The translations under genes and the position numbers were made by a program. From Glandiceps talaboti (lineage: Eukaryota; Hemichordata; Enteropneusta; Spengelidae), in contig NC_135570.1 of NCBI RefSeq assembly GCF_964340395.1, positions 18,418,505-18,482,504 on the forward strand: 64,000 nucleotides of DNA. Direction: 5' to 3'. Below, piece after piece: positions 1 to 12,500 of the stretch. How positions within the stretch are numbered: the stretch's first letter is position 1; every line of letters starts with the position of its first letter. The notes beneath the pieces were generated by a model. That model saw nothing but the letters and a program-made list of their open reading frames with translations. It ran no database searches and was not told the DNA's origin.

Positions 1-390
1 TTACAATAGACCTGTACAAAGTGAACAGTGATAGATGTTACAATAGACCTTTACAAAGTTAACAGTGATAGGTGTTACAATAGACCCGTACAAAGATAAT
101 AGTGATAGGGGTTACAATAGACTTGTACAAAGTTAACAGTGATAGGGGTTCCAGTAGACCTGTACAAAGTTAACAGTGATGGGGGTTCCAGTGGACCTGT
201 ACAAAGTTAACAGTGATAGGGGTTCCAGTGGACCTGTACAAAGTTAACAGTGATAGGGGTTCCAGTGGACCTGTACAAAGTTAACAGTGATAGGGGTTCC
301 AGTGGACCTGTCCAAAGTAACAGTGATAGGGGTTACAATAGACCTGTACAAAGTTAACAGTGATAGGAGTTACAATAGACTTGTACAAAG
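1..390. repeat. 37-bp minisatellite upstream of first visible exon
   Basis: About ten tandem copies of a unit of roughly 37 bp containing GACCTGTACAAAGTTAACAG. Early copies carry TTACAATAG and the middle block carries TTCCAGTGG, so two subtypes are homogenised in blocks. The array touches the left edge of the window and may continue. It probably lies in a RUFY intron, because the exon at 444 begins in mid-gene. Confidence 0.9.
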
Positions 391-443
391 TTCTTCAATA
401 TGCAAGTGTAGATAATTATGATTTAAATTTTGTTTTTCTATAG

Positions 444-545
444 AACAAATTTAGGAAGGGGTCGAGCGTGGCTTAGATTGGCTCTGATGCAGAAAAAATT
501 AGCTGATTACTTTAAATCTTTGATTGAAAGGAAGGAGATGCTAAG
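444..545 (+). CDS. RUFY: RUFY exon (RUN domain, first visible)
   Basis: The acceptor TATAG ends at 443. The first base completes a codon from an upstream exon. The reading [19 protein letters not shown] is the conserved RUN segment. The exon ends in CTAAG before GTGAAG, and the split codon AG|T (Ser) joins the next exon. Confidence 0.93.
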
Positions 546-3500
546 GTGAAGTAACTTTTTATGTAATGTTCAGATTTAAAAATGTATTGTTACAGTATAT
601 ATCTCTGGTTAAGTACTATTTTACATGGATGGTTCTGGGAAGATTTGGCTTTGGCCTACTGGGCTACTCCCTTTTTAAACAAAGTTGATTGACTGACTGA
701 TTGATTGATTGATTGATTGATTGATTCAGGTTATTTACACATACTATAATATGAGTATTGACTAATTTCAAGGTTTATTTGTTTCCATGCAGTGAATACT
801 ATGATCCCAATGCCTTAATGATGGAGGAAGAAGCCGCAGTAATTGCTGGTTTGTTAGTTGGATTAAATTGTATAGACTGTAATCTGTTCATTAAGGAGGA
901 TGACCTTGACAACCAAATTCCAGTCATTGATTTCAGTATGTATTTCAAGGAAGGCAACTATCTTGAGAAACCTAATGGATCCGCTGGGTCAGTGAAAATC
1001 TTTCTTTGCACACACATCCATTCAATACGTATGTTTACATCCTGTGAACATTGCCAACCAAGTGTGAAAATGTTTTGGGAATACAAGTATGCCGTGTGAA
1101 ACAACAGTTGAATCTGAGATACGGTTAACTATTTAAGATAAACACAATCGGAAACTATTGTTGTAACATATTGATATAAGCTATTGAATGAATTTTGGTT
1201 TAACTACATGTATACTCACAGCAGGGTGGCATTTCTGATAATTTTCGTGATGCTGCAGTGTACACTTTGGGGACTTCCAGTGTTTGCACTATTTTAATTA
1301 CTTGCCCATGGATGATAGGAACCCACTATCACCCACTGCGTAATCTACCACTTAGAAAAACACTAGTTTTAGTTTCTGTCTATCTTAGTAAGCCAAAAAC
1401 TCAGTTTCCTCAGTAATATTTGTCTGTGTTTATAATGTAGAGATGCAGCAGCTAGTGGTCCAAACCTTACTGCATTACTGGACCAGAAGAACTATGTAGA
1501 AGAACTGAACAGACACCTGAATACATCAGTGACAACCTTACAAGGACGTGTTAGAGACTTAGAGAGTGCTAATGGTACTATGAAGGAAGAGGTACGTCTT
1601 GGCTTTATTTTATTACTAAATGGTACTATGAAGGAAGAGGTACGTCTTGGCTTTATTTTATTACTAAATGGTACTATGAAGGAAGAGGTACATCTTGGCT
1701 TTATTTTATTACTATATGGTACTATGAAGGAAGAAGTACGTCTTGGCTTTATTTTATTACTATATGGTACTATGAAGGAAGAAGTACGTCTTGGCTTTAT
1801 TTTATTAGCTCCTCTGTCAGCGAAAGCTGAAAGCGTAGCTTTAGGTATAGGTGAGTATAGAGTATAGAGAGTATAGGTGAATCATAGTTGTCCGTCAAAT
1901 TTTTATATTTTCATCATCTTCTCCGAAAGTAACAGCCTGAATACTTCGATATTTGATGTGCATGTCCCCTGGGGGGAGGCTATTCAGATTTGTTCATGCC
2001 AAGTTGATCTGTGCCAACCGGTCTGTATTAAGGAAACTACTATGAGCGAAAAACTGGGTCGAAATTTCTGGGCCTCAAGTATGCATCCCGAATTCATCAG
2101 AAAATCAGTATTCCTAAATGTAATTCCAAAATTTGTGTTGCTGGTACAAAAGAAGAGATGTCAGTTGAGGTTTAGGTGTTTACAGTATCTAAAATGGTGG
2201 ACTCTAGTGAAAGTTACGGCGAGTTGAAAATACCCAAAAATAAGGCCCGTGAGCAGCCATTCAAAGAGTAACAGTCACGATCTGAAGGATAGATTAGATG
2301 CACATGTCCACGATGCATGCAAATGAGGGTGTTGCGGACTGGCTGATTATGTAGAAGGGATGCAGAATTTGGATTTGAAGTTTACAACCCTGTTTCGAAC
2401 AAACACTTGTCATTTGGGCGCACAATGCGTAGAATTATGACTATAGCACATATTACATTGCTTGTTTGACGTCAATAGTGTCTTTTGAAAAGTGGCAGTT
2501 TACTTAAAACAATATTTTGTGAGTTTGCAAATATATTGGCCAATATATTTTCAGCTCTCAAATAAACTGCCCAATATATTTTTCCTAAATGAATGTATTG
2601 GTCAATATATTGGTTTCCTTTAAACAATTTTACCATTTTGTCCCCACAGTTACAAAATTTACTACTTGTAACATGTTTTAGTCGAGGTATGTAAGGGTAT
2701 ATACTTAAAATGTTAAACTGAGACTGAGACCATGTTACAAAAAAATAGCCATCTGAGACTAGTCTCATTTTGCCAGTCTCAAATGGCAAAAAAACTTCCA
2801 TGGTTAGAGTGTTTAATATATTCTTAGGATTTCGATATTTGTTTGTGTTTGTATTGTAATCAATGTTGCCTTCCATACATATCTTTTGTTATTCTGTGTA
2901 TATGATGTCAACTCTTTCTTTTGTGTAGTTATCATGTGATCTGTATGTGTAGTTTACTAAGCCTTTGTTTTGTTTCTAGCATGGATGTATTAGGGATGCA
3001 TCTATGCTACTTGTAATGTTTGTTGTCATTACAATTTTTGGTAAATTTTTAGTCTCAATAGTATACAAGTAGTGTGACATTATGAATTTTTGTGAACTGA
3101 AACTATTCTCAGATAGACTTTTTTTCAATCTGGGACTGAAGTTCATGGCAAACCGAGACTGGTCTCGGATGGCTATTTTTGGCAAACTGAGACTCAGTTC
3201 ATGGTCTTAGTCACGCAGTCCCTCCAGGTGGGTGGAGGGACTGTGTCTCAGTTTAATGTTTTACATGTAGTAGGGATTTCAGGTGATTTTTAGTTTTGTA
3301 TCCCAGACCAGTAATCATTGTGTCATTAGATAGATCTTGGAGTGAACAGTGTTATGTCGTTTATATTTTGTAAATCGGACTTTGCATTCATGAGATACAG
3401 TATTTTTTAGGTGAAAAAATGGGCCCTTTTTTCAGACAATACTCAGCAATACAATGCATGGTTAATTAGAAAGGACAATGGCACCAATTAACCTTGAAAT

Positions 3501-6500
3501 TGGGGGTGGAATCAATATAAATCTTTCATATCTTTGTTATTTCCCAACCAATTTGCATCAAATTTTCAGTGAATGAAGTTTCAAATAGGATGTACTGAAT
3601 AAGATCAAAGATGATATGCAAATATGACCAGTTGCCATGGAAACATGATTTTAATATAATGTTATGAATGAATTATTCATCAGTAAGTTCAATGATATTC
3701 AAAAAAGTTTGTTGAGTATCTGAGCAAAACTTCACACAGTGATGTATCAGGATGAAATATTTACATTTCCAAACTAATGTTTTTGATCAAAAGTGGCCGT
3801 TACCATGGAAACGAGTCAAATCCATATTTTTAATAATTTTGTTGTTTTTAGCACAACTGAACTTGTTCAGTAGTGCTATAGGGATCGCCCGGCGTCTGTC
3901 TGTCTGTCTGTCTGTCTGTCTGTGTGTGTGTGTGTGTAAATAACTTAAAGTCAAAAACCCCCGAACCGATTGCCATGATATTTGATGGGTCCATTACCTT
4001 GGGTGTCTAGTTGGGAAATTGTTCAAATCAAAATGATCGCATCACAGGTGTGTGATTTGGGTCTAAAAATGTGATTTTTGGTCAAAAAACTTAAACTCAG
4101 AAACTACTGGGCAGATTGGTGTGAAATTTGGTGGGAACATTCTTGAGGGGGTAGAAAGTAAGATTTGTTCATGACATGATGATTCCATCAGTGATATGCA
4201 AATTAGGGCTAAAAATGTGTCTTTTTGGTTGAAAATCTATAATACCAAAACTACAGAGCAGACTGGGCTGAAATTTAATGGGAATGCATCTAGGGATGTA
4301 TGGATGAAGAAATATTAAGCATACAATGATTCTATGAGTGATATGCAAATTAGGTGTAAAAATGTTCATTTTTGGTCAGGGGCACATTGCCAGATGACCC
4401 TGGGAAAGAAGCTGAAGACTGATACGTGTAGCCACAGTGGTGAGAATTTGAAAGTATCGAGTACCGATCGCGATGGTATACAATATCCTGGTATCAATAC
4501 CCACATCAACATACATAAATAATTTGCGAATGTACTTTGAATAAACGACAGTTGGTTGAATAATTTAAATGCGATGCACCTGTATTTGTCTGACTTGTTC
4601 TTTTCGCACACATTTCGCACACATGGTGTTGTAAGAACCACCGGTGGTTCTGCCAGAATCGCCTCTTTCCTGGCGATTCTTGAGAATAAACACTGCAAAC
4701 AATAATATGATGACGTCATAAGTGTAGTTTAATGTTGTATTTCTCACCTGGTCTATTTCTGTGACTGTCCTCTCCCCTCCCCTTTCTTCTTTGGGTTGGA
4801 GTATGAGCGCCACTGAGAAAAAGGCTTTGAACCTCTGTTTCCATAGCCCCTTCCTCTACTTGTGTATCTTCCACCACCTCTGTAATTTCCTCTGCTACGT
4901 CCTCTGAAGTTAGCAATTCTTTTACCAACTTTGTTGGCTTCTGAAATGTCCTTTAAATGTTTTGAGATGTCATCTCCAAACAAATGTGTGGTAAAGCTAA
5001 CAGTTGGTGAACACAGGTGCCTGTAACTGTCATTCAGTTCTGGCTTAGTCTCTCCTTCCCATATTCAGCATGAAATTTGCATGAGCTGACAATGCAATAC
5101 TGTCAATACCTTTTGTTATTAGCTCAGATGTGTTGATGCCGTCAATTGTGCCAGCATTTCTTGCTTCTAACACAGTGTTCACTATCAACAAAGTCCCATT
5201 ATGGACTTCACTATTGCCGTTTGTATTTTTTGTAGACGCATGTCACCAGACCGTGTTTATGAAGTCAACTGGTCCCATATCAGCCGATTAACTCTGGTGG
5301 TTTGAAGTATTCCACAGTTCTCTGGCCTTACTTTTGCTTCATATTTCTCCGCCTGTTTATCGTTATTTGTGATTCCTTCCTTGAACACTGTATTAACAAT
5401 GTCTGCAAGCTGTGAATTTATTGCACCCGCGCATTGTTCTTTCAGCTGCAAGTCTTGAGCGATACCAGTTAATAAACCATCTTTGTCAATGTCCTCAGAA
5501 TTATCGGAAACTTGGACATCTTCCGGGGCAAACAGTTGTTCAATTGCTGTATCAGTGTCATTACTACTAGACGTCTTGGAACGTTTTCGTCTTGGCTCAT
5601 CAGTGAGTTCATCAGGAGGTGTATACCCATTAGGGTTATCCTCAAAGCCCCCATATTGACCACATGTTACGTTCGTAATTGTATTGTTAATTTGAGCAAA
5701 TGAGTTTGCCATTGTCTCTTGCATACTCATCATTGACTGTGTCATGAGGTCAGTTAGAGTTCACATTTCTTTGAGCATAGGGATTTCTTACCCGCTGTGT
5801 CTGTTTGCCTGAACTTTTACTTGGAGTCGGGTTAGGGTTAGGGTATATAGTTCTTGTCCGTAGATTTTGAAGACGACGAGGTCTTAACCTTATACTGTAT
5901 ACCCGAGTTTGTCTTTTTTTTCGGGAAGAGGGTTAGGACCACTCAACTGAAGTAGGTCAAATTCTTTTTTGTCTTCCGCCATGCTGAGACAGCTTGAAGA
6001 TGAATTGTCAGCCTTACAGAGCCCAACACGGTTACGTGTTTATGCGTCGAAAATTCGCAACACACTGAAGATTGCGTCACCACAACACTATCTCACGTGA
6101 TCAGGAAGTGCATGATAATGAGGTAGAATGGAAGTCTCTGTGCTTCCAACATGCTGTGCTACATTAATCCAATCAATTGTTTACTTTCCCTGTTTGTCAC
6201 AGGTTCCATTTGTCCATGGTCTTATATTGGCAGTTGTACTATATAGAAATAAGATAAATTTAAGATTTACTTTGACTTCTAGGAAGGCTTGTTTTGTGCA
6301 AACGTTTTGTTTAGATGCAATAACTTTATATTAGTAATATTGTACACCCTGAACAGTATTGAATCTCTTATGGGGGAACATATTGCAGTTGTATACATGA
6401 TAATACCAATCAAATTGATTTTTAGTTAGCACCCAAAAATCAACACCCTCGATGGCAATCATGATTTAAACCTGTTATTGCAATACTTATGGATAAGATT

Positions 6501-9500
6501 GATAACTGATTAACATGTACAATGTCTGATTATTGGTAGTTTAACAATTCTCAGTGAAAATATTGTGGTTTTCTGATTGAAAAACAATACTACTGTTACA
6601 AACTATAGGAGTTTTAACATTGTGACAGATAACTTTTGCTCAAGATGTAAACTTGTTACTACACTACCTACAGATAATTAACTAATTACCAGAAACAATT
6701 TCTTTTTAGCACAACTGAACTGATATGGTGCAGTAGTGCTATAGGCATGGCAAAGTGTCTGTCTGGATGTGTGGATGTGTGTGTGTGTGTGTGTATAAAA
6801 CAACTTAAAGTCAAAAACTGGCTGACTGATAGCTTTGATATTTGGTGGTCATGTTACTTCTGGTGGGGGAAATTGTTCAAATGATAATGATTGCATCAGA
6901 GATGAGGGTTTTGGGTCAAAAAATGTGATTTTAAGTCGAAAAACTAAAACTCCAAAACTACAGATTGGCCTGAAATTTTGCGGGAACGTTCATAGGGGAG
7001 ATTAAATTAAGATTTATTCATGACATGATGATATGTGTTTTAGGTAAAAAAAAAAATGTGATTTTGGGTCACAAAACTGAAAGTTTAACTCAAAAACTAA
7101 TGGGCAGATTGGCCTGAAATTTGATGGGAACGTTCTTAGGGATGTATAGATTAAGAGTTGTTCACGACATGATGATCCCATCAGTGATATGCAAATTAGG
7201 GCTAAAAATGTGCCTTTTTGGTCAAAACCTATAATTCAAAAACTACTGAGCAGATTGGGCTGAAATTTAACAGGGATGCATCTGTGGGTGTATAGCTGAA
7301 GAAATATTAAGCATATAATGATCTCATCAGTAATATGCAAATTGAATTTTGGTCAAAAATTTATATCTCAAAAAGTATTTGGTCAATGAGACTGAAACTT
7401 GGTGAGATGTTTCTGGAAGTGTTATTCTGCAGATTTGTTTCAAAATACTTTGACACAATTGGTCCTAGCAACATGACCACGACCATAGCAACAACCAAAT
7501 GGCAGTATATTTGGTCAAATAACATCATCTGGTAGGCAATTGAGTAAACATTCAAAAAATGTATGCAAATATCCCTAGCAACCATCACCATGCCCATAGC
7601 AACATCCAAAACGGTCGTGTATTTCACAAAGATAACAGATTAATAGACAAGTGAATAAACATTCAAAAAATGTATGTAAATTTGCCTAGCAATAAGACCA
7701 CGCCCATAGCAACAGCCAAATAATCACATATATTGCAAAGATAACAGGAATTGAAAGACAAATGAATAAACATTCAAAAAATGTATACAAATGTGCATAG
7801 CAACAAGACCACACCCATAGCAACAGTCAAATGATAACATATATTGCAAAGATAACAACAGGGATTAATACACAACTCAATAAACATTCAAAATATTATG
7901 TGAAATTTGCCTAGCAACAATACCACGCCCATAACAACAGCCAAAATGTCATGTATATTGCAAAGATAACAGGAATTAAAAGACAAATTAATAAACGGTT
8001 AAAAATGTATGCAAATGTGCCTAGCAACAAGACCACGCCCATAGCAACAGCCAAATGATCACGTATATTGCAAAGATAATAACAGGAATGCATTCACAAG
8101 TGAACAAAAACATTCAAAAATGTATGCAAATATATCTAGCAACATGACCCATAGCAACAGCCAAATGGTCGTGTATATCGCTAACATAGCAACATGATTG
8201 GATAGGTATTAAACTGGATAGTCATTTAGCAAATGAACACCTATTGTTAGCATGGACTAACATATGGATAAACATTTTTAAAAACTACAGTTGTGCTACA
8301 ACAGTATTGACAATATTTTTATAAGTACATATAACTGACCAATTTTTACTGAATATATATTTGCTTACTTGATAACAATAATATTCCAGTTGCAGCTAAT
8401 GTACCTTTTAACAAAGCGGGTTATAAACACAAGTAATCCAATCATTTATGTACATTCTGATATAATGTCAGTGATATCTCATTATACAGGCAAAAGGTAA
8501 ATGCAAGCACTTTGACTTTGTTGTTTCACTGGACATAGAACATAGTCTTATAAACATGGACTTTGACCATGTTGTTTCATTGGACATTTGACGCGGTCTT
8601 AAAAATGTGGACTTTATGTTGTTTCACTGGACATATGACTTAATCTTATAAACATGGACTTTGATTATGTTGTTTCACTAAACTTATGACATAGTCTTGT
8701 AAACATGGACTTTGACTTTGTTGTTTCACTGGGCATATTATGTACCATAGTGTTATAAAGATGGACTTCGACAATATTGTTTCATTGGACAAGTAACATA
8801 GTCTTATAATCATGGACTTTGACAATGTTGTTTCACTGGTCATATAATATAGTCTTATAAACATGGACTTTGACTTTGTTGTTTCAGTGGACATGTGATG
8901 TAGTCTTATAAACATGGACTTTGACTTTGTTGTTTCAGTGGACATGTGATGTAGTCTTATAAATATGGACTTTGACTATTGTTTTATTGGACATGTAACA
9001 TAGTCTTATAAACATGGACTTTGACTTTGTTGTTTCAGTGGACATGTGATGTAGTCTTATAAATATGGACTTTGACTATTGTTTTATTGGACATGTAACA
9101 TAGTCTTGTAAATATGGACTTTGACTTTGTTGTTTCAGTGGACATGTAACATAGTCTTATAAACATGGACTTTGACTATTGTTTTATTGGACATGTAACA
9201 TAGTCTTATAAACATGGACTTTGACTTTGTTGTTTCAGTAGACATGTATCATAGTCTTATAAACATGGTCTTTGTGTATGTCGTTTCACATTGTTTTTCA
9301 AGGTATCAAAACATGCTAAAATATTGTTTAAAAAAAAGAAAATACTCGCTTCTCACATTGCCACTTTAATGTTGAGTGAAATAACAGCTTTCTTGTCATT
9401 TTTAGATGAGTTTAATAATCAATATGTGTATAGCCATCTTGATTGACATTATGCACAGCTCTTTTTTGGAAGTGTGCCCTTTTTTATTTCATTGTGTCAT

Positions 9501-12500
9501 TGACCTATCAAGAGGGATGGGGAGAAGGGGCGGCGGTCTTTAAGATCTTGTGTCAATTAATCAAATAACATTAGTATTCAATTTGTATCTGTTTGTAGTT
9601 GGCCGTTGCAAAGAATGACATCATAGCACTTCAAGCTATTAATGAGAAACTAAAGAAAGACAACGATTCTCTACGATGCGATCTTGAGAAGAAACTGGAA
9701 GTAAGTTGTTCTCTCTATCAAATCATGATTGTGTCATATTATTTGTCACATTTGTCACATTATTTGTCACATGTCACATCATTTGTCACATGTCACATCA
9801 TTTGTCACATTTGTGACATTATTTGTCACATGTCACATCATTTGTCACATTATTTGTCACGTGTCACATCATGTCACATGTCACATCATTTGTCACATGT
9901 CACATCATTTGTCACATTATTTGTCATTGTCATTATTTGTCACATTTTTTGTCACTTTTGTACATAATTTATCACATTTGTCACATTATTTGTCACATGT
10001 CACATCTTTTGTCGCATGTCACATTATTTGTCACGTCACATCATTTGTCACATGTCACATTATTTGTCACATGTCACATCATTTGTCACAGTCATGTCAC
10101 ATCATGTCATTATTTGTAACATTTGTCACATTACATGTATTTGTCACATGTCACATCATTTGTCACGTCACATTATTTGTCTCAATTCATATTGTCAACA
10201 TCTATTATATGCAATCATACAATAATTTAATATGCCAACAAAGACAATATCACAATTTATTGCTTGACATTCTTGACCAAAATTTTTATGATGCCCAAGC
10301 TGGAGGCAATTTATCTCAACTTAAGAACCAGATTTAAACTGAATGCCTTCCATAAGGGTATAGTCTTGCAATTTCATGATTTATGCAAGGATTTTAGCTC
10401 TATATCTGTGATTTTTCAAGTCCCAATGAAAGTTAGTTGTCAAAAATGTTGTTCAAATGCCCACCTCCAATTCTCGGCACAGAAAAGCTTGCCATCATCG
10501 ACTTCACTTGGCTTTCGTGATCCCCTACATACACGGGATATGCACACCCATTTCCTCGGCAAATAATAAATGAAATTCAAACCCACATAATATTGCTATA
10601 ATTACACATCTGAAAGTTTACATACTTCATGGTGAGCATCGTAACAGTTTAACAACTTTAATACAGTGAAGTGACACAGTGTTATTGCCCTACTTCGTAA
10701 CTGGGTAAAGTGTATACATTCTTGTTTCGACCTAGATTGACAGACACACCATCTGCTCCAAATCCACTAAGTTTCTGCTTCCAACTTTCGTCAACTTTCT
10801 CACATATAGTTTTTGTCCCACTAACACCACCATTGGCATGTGCATGTTGAACTGCCTTCTGTCCACTAAATTCACTACGAGTTTATAGTAGGTTTGTCTA
10901 CTCGTCATATGTAGACTATTTCACACGCCTGCATAGCAGCTATCAGTGTCGCCGTCAATCAAAATAGAAATACACTTGGCTTCATTTCTGATATCATTAG
11001 CTAAGTCATTCCCGATTCGTCCAGTAATTGTTCCAATCACATTTGTGAGTGTTATCATAGGTTGGATTCAATAAATACGGGAAAATTGTCAAGATTTTGT
11101 TGAGTGGCACGCCTTCACTGTACACTAATTATATAGAGGTCAATGTTATAGGTCATCAGTATCGATACATTGTTGTGAACCCACACAATGGACTGCTGAA
11201 AAGAAATATTGATTTTTACAAGGCAGTAAAAAACAGTGTTGAGGGCCAACGATTTCTTTGTAGGCTTGGTCTATTTTCCATATTTTGACCACATACATTT
11301 CGGTATAAATCATAGATTATTACACTTGATAAATATGTGAGAGTGTATTTATATCCTGAGATACCGAGCTAGATATACGATTACAAGCCTTGCAATTGAA
11401 ACAAACAGCGGTAGTGTGTTATTTGGAGAAATCGGAAAAGAACACTGTAAAAAGGAGATGGTTCAATATAATACTTCCTAAACTTCTAATTGAAAATCTA
11501 AAAAGATACGATTTCTCTTTATTCATCTGCAAATTAGTGTGTGAAATTTCAAAATGATATGTCCATATTTGACGAAATTGAAACGATGATAAATATTTCA
11601 CCTGTTTGTGAACTCCGCACCTATTGTAAACCTATTTTAAGGCCAAGAAAAAGAAGAAGAATTGTTTTCTGGTGAGTTTGCATCACTTAAATACCCAGCT
11701 TCAATCTTCATTTTTCTCGTATTTGTCCAGCCAATGCAGAGTGCAGATCCAAGGGGAAACTCAAAATAACTCTCCCTACATTAATTGCTACTTTAGGGAA
11801 GACAGCTACATAAATAATCATGAACAATAAAAAAAATTGCATCGTCACACCAGTTTAGACATTTCCTGACCAAAAACAACAACTTTTTTTTGTGTCGCCT
11901 TCAGGACTGATTATCGAAAATATGTCAATATCTTATTAAATCTAATAGCTATATAGATAATATTTTCAGGACAGATGCGCTTTGGTATTGCAAAAGTATG
12001 AACCAAATTACATTGAATTCAAATTCTTGAGATATAGCCTAATTACCGAAAACCATTAATTACGTAAATGAATGGCTCATTAATATTCATTGGATGTTCA
12101 CCAAAACCTAATCAGTTCTTGCCATTATCCTATGGAACACGTGTGCCAAATTTTGTTTGACTTGAGCCAGCAGGTTTGAAGAAAACAATGACACAGACAT
12201 ACAGTCAGACAGACAGACAGACAGACTTTTCACCCCTAATGTATCGCCTTCCTTACGGAAGGAAAAAAGGTTTTTTCATTCCCTATGTCTCCATTCCAAA
12301 ATCTTGAACACGAATGATGATTGTAGGCATGGCCACAAAGTGGAGACTTTCATGTGATCTTCATGTCTGTCATTGGTTTGTATGTAATATCACTTCATTG
12401 ACAGATTGCTAGAGCTGACATTGATGTAGAAAGAGAGACATATCAGACATCTAGGCAAGGATTGAATGAACTTTATGAAGAATCAAGAAAGAAACTTGAC

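Larger units (their letters stand above)
10327..12264. mobile_element. Family B region (ACCAGATTTAAACTG ... CCTTACGGAAGG)
   Basis: Begins with ACCAGATTTAAACTGAATGC and ends with (CAGA)n followed by CGCCTTCCTTACGGAAGG. These two motifs also bound the copy at 14269-15540. Inside it are the hAT-like transposase remnant (10700-11060) and a block shared with the RUFY 3'UTR (11645-11890), so it may be several nested insertions rather than one element. Confidence 0.6.

Noticed and set aside
9599-10337. Long Cys/His-rich ORFs after exon 4
   Set aside because: They arise from the TGTCACAT tandem repeat; the exon 4 donor at 9701 and the in-phase join to 12405 explain the true coding end.
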